A DNA stretch of 64,000 nt from Lamellibrachia columna (lineage: Eukaryota > Annelida > Polychaeta > Sabellida > Siboglinidae), in contig OY759263.1 in NCBI GenBank assembly GCA_963662155.1, positions 44,414,002-44,478,001 of the forward strand. The letters run 5' to 3'. Positions 40,916 to 54,550 of the stretch are shown here, one piece after another (the first letter of the stretch is position 1; each line of letters starts with the position of its first letter). A model generated the notes under the pieces. That model was not told where the DNA came from. It did not search any database and saw only the letters and a program-made list of their open reading frames with translations. The position numbers and the translations under genes were made by a program.

Positions 40916-43900
40916 ATACAGTCAGATCAGGTCTGGTAACTGGTGGAAGCGATACAGTATATAGATTCAGACCAGGTCTGGTAACTGGTGGAAGAGATAC
41001 AGTATATAGAGTCAGACCAGGTCTGGTAACAGGTGGAAGTGATATAGTATGTAAAGTCAGACCTAACTGGTGGAAGTGATACAGTACATAGAGTCAGACC
41101 AGGTCTGGTCTGACTCTACGTACTGTATCACTTCCACCAGTTACCAGACCTGGTCTGACTCTACATACTGTATCACTTCCACCAGTTACCAGACCTGGTC
41201 TGACTCTACGTACTGTATCACTTCCACCAGTTACCAGACCGAGTCTGACTCTACATATTGTATCGCTTCCACCAGTTACCAGACCTGGTCTGACTCTACA
41301 TACTGTATCACTTTCACTAGTTACCAGACCTGGTCTGACTCTACATACTGTATCACTTTCACTAGTTACCAGACCTGGTCTGACTCTACGCACTGTATCA
41401 CTTCCACCAGTTACAGACCTGGTCTGACTTTACATACTGTATCACTTCCACCAGTTACCAGACCTGGTCTAACTCTATATACTGTATCACTTCCACCAGT
41501 TACCAGACCTGGTCTGACTCTACATACTGTATCACTTTCACTAGTTACCAGACCTGGTCTGACTCTACGCACTGTATCACTTCCACCAGTTTCAGACCTG
41601 GTCTGACTCTACATACTGTATCACTTCCACCAGTTACCAGACCTGGTCTAACTCTATGTACTGTATCACTTCCACCAGTTACCAGTCCTGGTCTGACTCT
41701 ACATACTGTATCACTTTCACTAGTTACCAGACCTGTTCTGACTCTACGTACTGTATCACTTCCACCAGTTACCAGACATGGTCTGACTCTACATACTGTA
41801 TCACTTCCACCAGTTACCAGACCTGGTCTAACTCTATGTACTGTATCACTTCCACCAGTTACCAGACATGGTCTGACTCTACATACTGTATCACTTCCAC
41901 CAGTTACCAGACCTTGTCTGACTCTATATACTTTATCATTTCCACCAGTTACCAGACCTGGTCTGAATCTATATACTGTATCACTTCCACCAGTTACCAG
42001 ACATGGTCTGACTCTACATACTGTATCACTTCCACCAGTTACCGGACCTGGTCTGACTCTACATACTGTATCACTTGCACCAGTTACCAGACCTGGTCTG
42101 AATCTATATACTGTATCACTTCCACCAGTTACCAGACCTGGTCTGACTCTATATACTGTATCACTTCCACCAGTTACCAGACCTGGTCTGAATCTATATA
42201 CTGTATCACTTCCACCAGTTACCAGACATGGTCTGACTCTACATATTGTATCACTTCCATCAGTTACCAGACCTGGTCTGACTCTATATACTGTATCACT
42301 TCCACCAGTTACCAGACCTGGTCTGAATCTATATACTGTATCACTTCCACCAGTTACCAGACATGGTCTGACTCTACATACTGTATCACTTCCACCAGTT
42401 ACCAGACCTGGTCTGACTCTACATACTGTATCACTTCCACCAGTTACCAGACCTGGTCTGAATCTATATATTGTATCACTTCCACCAGTTACCAGACCTG
42501 GTCTGACTCTATATACTGTATCACTTCCACCAGTTACCAGACCTGGTCTGAATCTATATACTGTATCACTTCCACCAGTTACTAGACATGGTCTGACTCT
42601 ACGTACTGTATCACTTCCACCAGTTACCAGACCTGGTCTGACTCTACGTACTGTATCACTTCCACCAGTTACCAGACATGGTCTGACTCTACATACTGTA
42701 TCACTTCCACCAGTTACCAGACCTCGTCTGACTCTATATACTGTATCACTTCCACCAGTTACCAGACCTGGTCTGAATCTATATACTGTATCACTTCCAC
42801 CAGTTACCAGACATGGTCTGACTCTACATACTGTATCACTTCCACCAGTTACCAGACCTGGTCTGACTCAATATACTGTATCACTTCCACCAGTTACCAG
42901 ACCTGGTCTGAATCTATATACTGTATCACTTCCATCAGTTACCAGACCTGGTCTGACTCTATATACTGTATCACTTCCACCAGTTACCAGACATGGTCTG
43001 ACTCTATATACTGTATCACTTCCACCAGTTACCAGACCTGGTCTGACTCTACGTACTGTATCACTTCCACCAGTTACCAGACCTGGTCTGAATCTATATA
43101 TTGTATCACTTCCACCAGTTACCAGACATGGTCTGACTCTACATACTGTATCACTTCCACCAGTTACCGGACCTGGTCTGACTCTACATACTGTATCACT
43201 TGCACCAGTTACCAGACCTGGTCTGAATCTATATACTGTATCACTTCCACCAGTTACCAGACCTGGTCTGACTCTATATACTGTATCACTTCCACCAGTT
43301 ACCAGACCTGGTCTGAATCTATATACTGTATCACTTCCACCAGTTACCAGACATGGTCTGACTCTACATATTGTATCACTTCCATCAGTTACCAGACCTG
43401 GTCTGACTCTATATACTGTATCACTTCCATCAGTTACCAGACCTGGTCTGAATCTATATACTGTATCACTTCCACCAGTTACCAGACATGGTCTGACTCT
43501 ACATACTGTATCACTGTATCACTTCCACCAGTTACCAGACCTGGTCTGAATCTATATACTGTATCACTTCCACCAGTTACCAGACATGGTCTGACTCTAC
43601 ATACTGTATCACTTCCACCAGTTACCAGACCTGGTCTGACTCTATATACTGTATCACTTCCACCAGTTACCAGACCTGGTCTGAATCTATATACTGTATC
43701 ACTTCTACCAGTTACCAGACCTGGTCTGACTCTATATACTGTATCACTTCCACCAGTTACCAGACATGGTCTGACTCTATATACTGTATCACTTCCACCA
43801 GTTACCAGACATGGTCTGACTCTACATACTGTATCACTTCCACCAGTTACCAGACCTGGTCTGACTCTATATACTGTATCACTTCCACCAGTTACCAGAC

Positions 43901-44575
43901 CTGGTCTGAATCTATATACTGTATCACTTCCACCAGTTACCAGACATGGTCTGACTCTACATACTGTATCACTTCCACCAGTTACCAGACCTGGTCTGAC
44001 TCTATATACTGTATCACTTCCACCAGTTACCAGACCTGGTCTGAATCTATATACTGTATCACTTCCACCAGTTACCAGACCTGGTCTGACTCTATATACT
44101 GTATCACTTCCACCAGTTACCAGACCTGGTCTGAATCTATATACTGTATCACTTCCACCAGTTACCAGACATGGTCTGACTCTATATACTGTATCACTTC
44201 CACCAGTTACCAGACCTGGTCTGAATCTATATACTGTATCACTTCCACCAGTTACCAGACATGGTCCGACTCTACATACTGTATCACTTCCACCAGTTAC
44301 CAGACCTGGTCTGACTCTATATACTGTATCACTTCCACCAGTTACCAGACATGGTCTGACTCTACATACTATATCACTTCCACCAGTTACCTGACCTGGT
44401 CTGACTCTATATACTGTATCACTTCCACCAGTTACCAGACATGGTCTGACTCTACGTACTGTATCACTTCCACCAGTTACCAGACATGGTCTGACTCTAC
44501 GTACTGTATCACTTCCACCAGTTACCAGACCTGGTCTGAATCTACGTACTGTATCACCAACTGGTGGAAGTGATA
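40890..44575. repeat. 45-bp satellite array, about 80 units, with an inversion
   Basis: The unit is TCTGACTCTACATACTGTAT CACTTCCACCAGTTACCAGA CCTGG. Roughly the first four units (40890-41095) are in the opposite orientation to the rest (41104-44556), meeting in a palindrome. A last inverted scrap follows at 44557-44575. Variants alternate (CCTGG/CATGG, GACTCTACATA/GAATCTATATA). Long open frames on both strands are a by-product of the 45-bp period. Confidence 0.95.
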
Positions 44576-44905
44576 CAAGGAAGGTTGTACAAAACATAAT
44601 AAACAACCACAAGGAAGGTTGTACAAAACATAATAAACAACCACAAGGAAGGTTGTACAAAACATAATAAACAACCACAAAGAAGGTTGTACAAAACATA
44701 ATAAACAACCACAAGGAAGGTTGTAGAAAACATAATAAACAACCACAAGGAAGGTTGTACAAAACATAATAAACAACCACAAGGAAGGTTGTACAAAACA
44801 TAATAAACAACCACAAGGAAGGTTGTACAAAACATAATAAACAACCACAAGGAAGGTTGTACAAAACATAATAAACAACCACAAGGAAGGTTGTACAAAA
44901 CAAAT
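44573..44905. repeat. 34-bp minisatellite, nearly ten units
   Basis: The unit is AAGGAAGGTTGTACAAAACA TAATAAACAACCAC, starting at 44577, 44611 and so on. Each unit holds the short inverted repeat GGTTGT/ACAACC. Confidence 0.95.
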
Positions 44906-45179
44906 GAAGCCACTTTTGACAGTGATTGGTTGTATGGCTGAAAAGACGACACGAATCTGAAACCTAATTCCTACATGTTGTGACTTATGTTACATGTTGT
45001 GACTGTATGTGTAAATATAGATTTGGAAATCATGATGTGTGAAGTATTTCCTGTTCAATGTACATAAACAAACTGAATGCAAAAAAGGTGTTTGTTTACA
45101 TACAATTTGCGTTGATCACCCCTTCAAGTAAACAAATCACGATTATGGACGTATGGTGCAGAGTGTGAACAGAATAAAT

Positions 45180-45245
45180 ATGAGTGAGTGAGTGAGTGAG
45201 TGAGTGAGTGAGTGAGTGAGTGAGTGAGTGAGTGAGTGAGTTAGC
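45180..45245. repeat. (TGAG)n microsatellite
   Basis: About 15 copies of TGAG, then a diverged tail. Confidence 0.95.
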
Positions 45246-47469
45246 AAGTGAGTGGGTAAGTAAATACGTAAACATACTGAGTGTAAAAAAAAGATTGGAA
45301 AAAAGATGGGAAGACTGCACAAAGAGAAAGGGTGCTGTTAGGAGCAGTGGAACATGGTTGGTCTCACCCCTTTATAAAGGGAACTACGAGGCAGAACAAA
45401 GGAAATATGACTGAGGTTACCAAGATGTGTGTTTGGCGATTGAGTCGTGTTCTGTTGTTGTCTCAGTCAATATTGACTGATGATATGAGACTTGAGGATG
45501 AGTAATGTGTGTGTTGTTTGTGTTGGCTCAACAAGGTGCGGATACAGGCACCTTCAGCTGGACAGATCACTGGTTCATTCAATGCGAGATCTCTGTGCAA
45601 GTACAACGGTTGTATCATTCCCTATTTCAATTTCCAATACGGGATGGCCTCCATTGGTCGGGGGACTAGACTGGTGGGGATTATTCCACCAGCAAATGAA
45701 TACAAATTAAGTCAAGTTATACGATTACCACAAGTTTTACTTATTAAAAAACCCTCCTCGGGTGTATGCAGTAAAAACTCTTGCTAAAATAACGTAAAGT
45801 ACTGTACCCGGTACACTTTCAGAGATATCTAATATACAATACTATCCTAATACACTTATAACACATGTGTAACCGTCGGCTACTACTGAACCAAGGGCCT
45901 TACTGCCTCAATCACTCTCTAAAGTCCTCCAGGCAAAACACCAGAACATGCTAATCTTATCCTTTTTATGTGGGTGGCAAACTGCTGTCACGTGACCAGG
46001 TTTTAAATACATATTTAAGTACTGCCCTCTTGAGGGGGATATGTAAATGCAGGCTGCCCTCTCATAGGGAAAACCCATGTACTAAATATAGCATGCCATA
46101 ATTTCCCTCTATGCAGAACTGCATAGTTATGACCTAGTGAAGAAAATCATAGTTGTTCTAATAATACTACTATTCCACACACAGTAGCTAGCTCATTGCT
46201 GTAAGTTCTATGGAAATTGTTTTGAAAGCAACAAGTTCTGAGTTCCAAAAGGACAAGACAATAAACTATGTTGACAGAATCAGTCACTCCTTGAATACAA
46301 ACAAGTTCTGCTGGGTGGTTTGTTTACATTTGCTATTGAGTGTTGATGTAATTTTAAAGTATGTACATACTTTTGCCTTTTAATGACTATTTGGCTTTCT
46401 ACCTGTGTTGTCACAATGTGTCGGTTCTCAACCATTGCCACTGTATTATATTTGTACAAGTAAAATTGGACAGTATGTTTGACCATTAGATGGCAGCACG
46501 TGTACACACCTCTCCACTGTGCATTGTCTTGCAGTCTGTCATTCCCTTATCTAGTCTCTCACCAAGATGTCACAAAATGGTCAATAAAATTAGTCACAAG
46601 TCACAGAAATTATAATTTTCGTTTAGAATTGGACATACGATTATGCATTCTTTCTTGTACCAACCCACTTCAGATTCAGGTTTGTATCCTGGCCAGGAAT
46701 ATGAAAAAGACTGTAGCTAGATGTGCTGTGTTCTGATTGGATAGGCAAAAGGCATTCATTTAATGAATTACCTCAATTAGCAGTCCTGGGCAATTTGTGG
46801 GCAAATAATCATTAATCCTATAGGGGTCATGCCTTAGTTAGACTTCCTGGTGTGTTACAGATGAATGTAGGGCATAGTAAGTTTGGATATAGCAAGTTAA
46901 TAAAAATTCGTAAGATCTGACATAAGTACATTTGAGCAGGGACATTGCCAGGTTTGCTGGTGGAAGCTGTTGAGAGTGAAATGGTAGATTTTTAGATGAT
47001 TTTAATAGGCGGAAGGATATTTGTGATTTTGTTGGCCACTAGACACGTGTGCACCATAATTCGTGCCAATATTGAGGGGTATTGCACATACAGGCATATT
47101 ACAACAGTTAGAAATGTCTCATTTTGACAAAACTCGACCAGCTAGCATGTCATTGGGATGATGACAGCGGCTGGTAAAAACTTGGTGAACGGTTATGCAA
47201 TTTAAAGCAATAGTAGTTTTGTAGCAGTTCACTGCGCGGCAATGCATAATGCATCAGTGGTCATATTTAGCATGTGAACAACATTAAAACATTTTTTATG
47301 CTTTCTTCGAATAGGTAATGTCAACAATTGTGAACAGTCCCTTAAATATCACGCACTTTTACAACCCATTGTCCCTCCTTGTGAAAAACAAATAGGGAAT
47401 TTCCTTGAAACTCTAGCATGAACAAGAAAACAAGATCAACGTTCTCCTAACTATTCCAGTCCCCACTGT

Positions 47470-47720
47470 TAATAATAATACATTTTATTTGATATAATAC
47501 TAGATCCAAAATTCTTTATGGTGCTTAACAGTACAGTAAATAAATAATAACATGTTCTAGAATTGCTGAATAAGCATAATAGGTTAGCATACAATTAATA
47601 ATATTAATATTTATTAAAAAAATACACCCTGTGCAACACAACATTGTAATATATAATAATAAATTATAAAATATATACATTAAAATGTAGTCAAATTAAG
47701 TCTTAAAATATAGTTAAACT
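47470..47720. repeat. AT-rich dispersed repeat fragment, SINE/LINE-tail-like
   Basis: AATAATACATTTTATTTGATATAATAC and TTATGGTGCTTAACAG resemble the common invertebrate repeat tail with a 'GCGC/GCTT' core. A similar start occurs at 35157-35220 (ATTATTATACATTTGTAATGCGCC). Assignment is weak. Confidence 0.35.
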
Positions 47721-48492
47721 AATTATGATTACAGAAAATATTCATAGTGAGAAAAACAATGACAATGAATACAGCAACTATTGTGTTCATCTATGGGACA
47801 CACTAACGTGATATTAGAAAGAAATGAGTCTTTAGTCGACACATGAACCTTACAAAAGTGTCCGAGGGTTAAATATGGTTATAAGCAGTGTTCCTTACCA
47901 GGTTGTTTGGGCACACAAGTTTACACACACACACAGAGGCACACCATGAGTCTCTACTGTATTATAGTCTCACCCCTCCCCCTAGAATATAAGAAACCCC
48001 CAACAAAGCCCAATGACACAGAAAATGACACACAGACACACACACCCAAGATAAAAATATACAAGTTTCGTGATTGTAGGCCTAGTCACAGTTACAGTGT
48101 GTGACGTCACATCAGTAGTGACGTATGGCAACACGTCACCAGTGTGATAAGGCAGCAGAAAAAGACAAAGTAAGATAGTGTCTGGGTGCATAAACCCACA
48201 TTGGGTGTGAGAAAGAAAGAGAACATGCATATCAGAGCAAACAAGTACATGTGTGCAACCATTTACATGCACACAGACACTTTAGACCAAAATCAAGTTT
48301 ACTAAGAGCGTCTCTGTGAAAAAGGAGAATGTCTACACTGACAGGGGAGATCCAGTGAGTGCACACAATGGAGCGTGTTTACACACAACTGATCCCATAG
48401 CTGGTACTAAACTATGCTATACTTATAGTGTGACTTCATTCATTCGTTCTAAACTTCCTCATTCAAACAACTGCACCTTCATTCGTTTCAGA

Positions 48493-48975
48493 AACTCTTA
48501 GTTCAGGGGGTGTATTCACAGTTTGTGGACTGAGTTGAGGGGGTATATCCACAGCTTGTGGACTGAGTTCAAGGGGTGTATTCACAGTTAATGGACTGAG
48601 TTGAGGGGGTGAATCCACAGTTTGTGGACTGAGTTGATGGGGTGCATTGACAGTTTGCAGATTGAGTTGAGGGGGTGGATCCATAGTTAGTGGACTGAGT
48701 TGAGGGGGTGGATCCACAGTTTGTGGACCGAGTTGAGTGGGTGAATTGACAGTTTGCACATCGAGTTGAGGGGGTGAATCCACAGTTAGTGGGCTGAGTT
48801 GAGGGGGTGTATTGACAGTTTACAGACTGAGTTGAGGGGGTGGATCCACAGTTAGTGGACTGAGTTGAAGGGGTGGATCCACAGTTAGTGGACTGAGCTG
48901 AGGGGGTGGATCCACAGTTAGTGGACTGAGTTGAGGGGGTGTATTGACAGTTTACAGATTGAGTTGAGGGGGTGC
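48493..48975. repeat. 33-bp minisatellite, about 14 units
   Basis: AGTTGAGGGGGTGGATCCAC plus AGTTAGTGGACTG, with GTATTGACAGTTTACAG variants. The 33-bp period gives open frames on the minus strand that are not genes. Confidence 0.9.
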
Positions 48976-49365
48976 ACCATGCATCCACAGCGTGTAGACT
49001 TTCCTGGTGTAGCAGCTGTCTTGCCCCTTAAACTACACAACCATTGAATGAGCCAGTACAGCAATCATTATGAAATCAATAAATGTGGTCAGTCATGGTC
49101 AGCAGCCCCAGGGCACGACATAGCCTGGTCTTCCGACACAAAACAGGTCACAATTGTGTCATTCACAGAAATTTCACACAAGATATACATGTAGCAGTAG
49201 AGCATAGATCACTATTTTACTTCCAGGTTCATGTGATATGAACAAAATGGCTGTGATTTTGTAATGGCGTCCCCTCTCAATAATTTTTTTGCACCTTAAA
49301 AAATAGTTAGGATCATCGAAAATGACTCATTTGTAGATTACAACATTTAAATTTTAATTTCTAGT

Positions 49366-49650
49366 TGCAAGTTGACACCCACATGTTACTGATGGAAGGA
49401 TCCCTGGTTAGTTGCTAGTTGACACCCACATGTTACTGATGAAAGGATCCCTGGTTAGTTGCTAGTTGATACTCACATGTTCCTGATGGAAGGATCCCTG
49501 GTTAGTTGCTAGTTGACACCCACATGTTACTGATGGAAGGATCCCTGGTTAGTTGCTAGTTGATACTCACATGTTCCTGATGGAAGGATAACTGGTTAGT
49601 TGCTAGTTGATACTCACATGTTCCTGATGGAAGGATAACTGGTTAGTTTG
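49366..49650. repeat. 47-bp minisatellite, six units
   Basis: GTTGCTAGTTGACACCCACA TGTTACTGATGGAAGGATCC CTGGTTA, with a second variant (GATACTCACATGTTCC) interspersed. Confidence 0.9.
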
Positions 49651-49874
49651 GCCAACAAACGGAGGGGAGCATTTTCTGTGTGATTTTTGTAACAAAACAA
49701 TTGTTTTTATATTTTGCATTGTTTTTATCAAAACCGAATCGTAATTGTGCAGAGTGTGAAAAACAATGGCAGTCTTACACCAAGCAAATCATATTTTGTG
49801 TCAAATTATATTTGATGTCAAATTGAGATGCAGACGATGAATGCATCGTCAAAAGAACTTTTATGTGTAGCATG

Positions 49875-50241
49875 CAGGGTTGGAAAAAATAATGATTTAA
49901 AAAAAAAATAATTTTAATCGGATTTTTTTAATTTAAATCAGATTTTTTTATTTATTTGATTTTTTTGGAAATCTGGTATACACAATGTCATAAAATATTT
50001 GACTATCAGGCTATCTGGTGTCGATACAGCTAGTCAGCTACATAAGCGTGCGCACTTTGTGCTTTGTATTAAAAAACACACAAAACTTTGTTGATCTCGA
50101 TGCTTGTAAACAATTATTTGTGTTAAATTCATATAAATCAGCGATTAAAAAAACCGGAAGTCAAAAAATTAAAATAAATCATAAATCAATGATTTTTTTT
50201 GGAGCGATTTAAATCAAATGATTTAAATCAAACAACTCTGA
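49875..50241 (+). mobile_element. AT-rich dispersed element, copy 1
   Basis: About 365 bp with TTTAAATC-type short repeats at both ends (AATGATTTAAA..., ...GATTTAAATCAAACAAC). The centre is AAAACTTTGTTGATCTCGAT and CTTGTAAACAATTATTTGTG. A second copy lies inverted at 62166-62950. It is probably a non-autonomous transposon; no coding sequence was recognised. Confidence 0.65.
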
Positions 50242-50990
50242 TAGCATGCGATATTACAGCTAGCCAAGAGGAAGGAACATGGTTTCAGCAATACCATTGA
50301 CAATGCTACATCATCAATGGTAGCAACAAATTGGTAACAATATCATAGGCTTCCACTAGGCTTGCCATAATGCATTAATTTTGTTTGCTTCTTGACCAGA
50401 ATAAACATAGACATACAAGTAGCAGGACAATATCTGCTGCAGCAACTTTTTAATTAGTGAAACACATGTGCAGATGTAGAATAGAATGTATATTTACCTG
50501 TGAGAATCAATAACTTGTCATAGCTTACTATGAGCTCTTCCTTGGGATAAGTAACAAGCTTCTGACATGACACGACTGCCTGTGTCAGATGGATGATTGA
50601 TTAAGCAGCTCGTGCCTTGGGACAATTGGTGGTCAGCTGGCAAGCTAACGTCAAGCAAAGTTATTGATTCTGACAATTACATCATTATGATTAATCTATA
50701 ATCATTGCTGACACTGCAGCGGCCACGACTCCATGCAGAGCCTGAAAACTTACAAATCTTATGCACTCTGCTTATAAAGACGGAATCTTAAACAATATAT
50801 ATTAACCTCCATTTATGTAAAACTTAACTCATTATATTTAGGGTGCTTATAAAAACAGACCTGCCTCATGAGTTGGTCCAAACTGTATTTTTGACTTGAC
50901 ATTATGTACAAAACCTACATCAAACGAAATCTGCTAGGTTCGCCAGAAAGCTGCCTAACGTCAATTGTATTTGGGCTTCGACCACAATGT

Positions 50991-51068
50991 CACATCTGCC
51001 ATGTCTTTACAAATTTCCCATATATATATACCTCCCAAAAATCTGTATTGCACATATACACATACAAG

Positions 51069-51141
<73 letters not shown>

Positions 51142-51150
51142 ATATATGTC

Positions 51151-51186
<36 letters not shown>

Positions 51187-51204
51187 GTGTGTATATATGT
51201 CCAG

Positions 51205-51270
<66 letters not shown>

Positions 51271-51374
51271 ATACAGATTTTTGGGAGGTATATATATATA
51301 TGTGTGATACAGATTTTTGGGAGGTATATATATATATATATATATGGGAAATCTGTAAAGACATGGCAGATGTG
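50991..51374. repeat. 384-bp palindrome with TA-repeat core
   Basis: The left arm begins CACATCTGCCATGTCTTTAC and continues with TTTCCCATATATATACCTCC and CAAAAATCTGTAT. The right arm (ending 51374) is its reverse complement. An extra copy of the inner arm lies near 51270-51300. The centre is (TA)n with GTGTG islands. Confidence 0.85.
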
Positions 51375-53759
51375 AATAATAATTGACACTTGTGCAAAAA
51401 ACCCAGTGACGTATTGGGGGGGGATTGGGCCCCCTTTTGGATTTAATTTTTTATTTTTTTTGTATATAACCTGTTGCACCACTACATGGTTGCATGGTAA
51501 ACTAACGGGTGGCTAAGCTTGCCCCCCCCATGAGATCCTAGGTACGTTCCTGGGAAAACCTGGTCAAATTGTAAAGACAGCAGCTATATCAAAGGTGTGG
51601 ACTTTCTCTGTTACTAGTCTGTACTGTACTTGCATTAATGACTGATTATTACCCAACTCCATCCTCAACTGAATTAACCAATTGCGAATCTGGTTCACTG
51701 ATGTCCAAACATGCAGTGTGAGCAGTTTAAGTAACATCCGTAGTCGATTAAAAAACAAATTGTATTTTTGTTCAAATCATTGAAAGAATCGATTTTAGTT
51801 GTTAGATCTGGTAAGGCTCAAAATAGTGGATATACAAAATGGTAAACACTTTGCAGGTCAATGTCGATCATGGATGTGACTTCCATCCTCTTCCATCCGA
51901 TCATATGACAAAGTTATGAAATTTCACCATGCGTGAAATTCGTGAGCTTTCAGTGTTTCCATTTTCACTTCAATTAATGTTTGACTAAACATTAAGTAAT
52001 TTAATAGTTTGCTTGTTGATTTAACAAAAACTACATACACACATTGCACAAACGAGCTAGCATGTTGCAGTGGATACTAGATAGGTCTGATATTTTTTCG
52101 CAAAATTAATCTGAAATGAGACTAGCAAAAGAATCAAACTGAGGAGGGAACTTTAATTAATCAGCAGTGAATGCTTTAGGTCTTTACCATATTTTATTTG
52201 ACTGCACTCAGCTAATCACAACATGGTAGCTCAGAGTGCTACGACCATATAATCTGCATTTATCTCCATGTCAGACGTACTATTTAAGAATTCAATCTAT
52301 TCTGGGTGACTACTGTTTTAGACCGTGAGTCATGGAGTATAATTATGACTTCTACATACAGTGATCATAGCTGATGACTGGTTGATTTAATGGTCCACAC
52401 ATGGACTGTTGCTCACCAGACAATAACAGGGTGGGCAACTGTCCATCTTTTCATTTCTGTGCCTGTGGTAAGCAACATGCAATCTGGTAGGCAACTGTCC
52501 CGTTCATAAATTTGTTTAAAACCCCCCACCATTCAGACTGCAATCTAGATTGTGAACATACCCTCATAAAACACAACAACTGTGAGAAAAATCAATACTT
52601 TAAGTTCAGGTCAAAGAAGAGTACAACCGACTGTCACCTCAGCTAATGTTCCTGCATATCACCTGATATCCTGGCACTAAAAAAACAACAAGGCCATAAA
52701 CTTCCATTTCTGCAGACCAATCCCAAGACCTAGGAAGATGTTGACTGACAATGTTTAAACGGAAGGCACACATAAATCAGCGACCAGGTAGACCAATGAA
52801 TCACTGGGTCACTACCCCTGTCACAACCTCACAGTGATGCCTGACCTTAGATGGGGTAGACCACCAATCTCGTCCAAACAGAATACCTCGCTGACCACGT
52901 CGAATGTCAGGTTTCCGCTTCCTTTATTATAGAGCAACACTGGCTGTAATAAACTTTAAGACATTTTGATGCAAGGACAGTGACCGAGTAAATCAAATGG
53001 CACGGGTCTGTATCACTCTGAAGGTTCGGGCGTGACTGTGCCAAGGCACATACACAGAATCTTTTTATAGCTACAGAAACAGTTTTGAAGTAGTGGGTGT
53101 GAAAGAAAGAGTAACAAGTACGTATTTGTGGCGACATCAGACACATAGTTAACACCTAGTCAATCTTCATGTCAAGGTTCAATACCACCAACACATGGTG
53201 AGGAGTCGAGGACGAGTTGCAAGAAAAGGAAACTTAGTAGGACACAAATTTGTAGAAAATGTGGATGGGTTGGATGGATGGATGGAATTAAAAACAGAAT
53301 TAACAACATGGTAACCAATGTACGTGTTTTATTATATATAATAAGCATGATTAATAATCTATTAAAATTTTTTATTAGATCAATACTTACAATGACAACC
53401 TTAGAAATTCTTGCAATCTTCTGTTTGTGGGCAATTTCTTATGAAAGCACCAGTGTGACCTGGGTTAAGCCGACCCTAACCAGAGGCTGGCTACACAAAG
53501 CTTTCTATACACGTATATATTATATTGAGTTTTCAAATCTGCACAGCTGATTCATTATACACCAAATGTCACCAAAATATTTTTTCTGAAAACATCAACA
53601 TCCACCATGAACAATAGGTGTTTTCATTCAATTATAATATAATTTTGAATGTTTTCATTAAACTAGATTTTGAATGTCTGAAGGTTCAGGTACTATGTAG
53701 TGGGAGTCTGGTACATTTCATTTAGTGACTTTGTAGTGACTTTACTGTGACTATGACTA

Positions 53760-53765
53760 TGTGTG

Positions 53766-53797
<32 letters not shown>

Positions 53798-53818
53798 TGT
53801 GCATGCTGTGTGTGTGTG

Positions 53819-53895
<77 letters not shown>
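53760..53895. repeat. (GT)n microsatellite
   Basis: A long GT run with GTGC interruptions. Confidence 0.95.
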
Positions 53896-54419
53896 GGGGG
53901 ATACATGTATTCTCCAGTTGGCGGAGGTGTGACTGCAGTGACTCATACAGGGGTGGCAACAACCCGCACAAAATACTCAGCGGCTTTTCTATGTGGCCGG
54001 TCATGCGAGAACAAAACAGCCACAGTAAATTCCTGTGATACAGTATTGGATGTTGAGACTCACGCGATGTGATCTCGTCGACAGTGGCCTGACATGCATG
54101 CCTGCTTCAGGTTGCTACTGTATAAAGGTCATCGCGACTACAGTGGGGCCACTCCACTTTGCGTTGTGGGGGTGAGAGCGCCTACGTAGATGTATAGTGC
54201 CCTTGTTCTGTCATATTCATAAGCTATAGGTCTGTCTCACCACTGTTACACCACATCTAGGCTTTCTCGAACTAAAATAACTTCAAAGCCGTTGTTGACT
54301 TACAACATTTAAGACTTTTTAACTTTAATTCTAAACAGCCCTGTCTATGGCCAACATATAGGAGTGGATTCTTTTCAGAGTTTTCCTTCTGTAGGGTTAG
54401 ACTTAGAATCCATTTCAGA

Positions 54420-54550
54420 AAGACATATGGTAAGTGAGGTGAGCAAAACTGCCCAACCTTTGACATGGCAGCAGGTGGACTTGACCCCTGGTGGACTTGA
54501 CCCCTGGTCTTCTCGACCGACAGTCCCATGTTCTACCACTGAGTCCGTGT
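54420..54550 (-). mobile_element. SINE head and body, seed of the 56-bp array
   Basis: On minus: CACACGGACTCAGTGGTAGA (A-box), GTCGAGAAGACCAGGGGTCAAGTCC (B-box GGTCAAGTCC), then TTGGGCAGTTTTGCTCACC. A 16-bp piece (GTGGACTTGACCCCTG on plus) is doubled. The tRNA-like head continues directly into the satellite. Confidence 0.65.

Noticed and set aside
41070..44903. Open frames of 178, 309 and 474 codons in the 45-bp array and the neighbouring 34-bp array
   Set aside because: The 45-bp period keeps frames open on both strands, and the peptides are pure 15-residue repeats with no start context, splice structure or known domain.
48463..48988. Pro/Gln- and Thr/Cys-rich ORFs of 106 and 139 codons
   Set aside because: The 33-bp minisatellite keeps two frames open; not genes.
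50904..51482. Tyr/Ile-rich ORFs at 51 kb (also at 9.2 kb and 63 kb)
   Set aside because: Translations of (TA)n microsatellites.
53693..54072. Val/Cys-rich and His/Thr-rich ORFs
   Set aside because: Translations of a (GT)n microsatellite.
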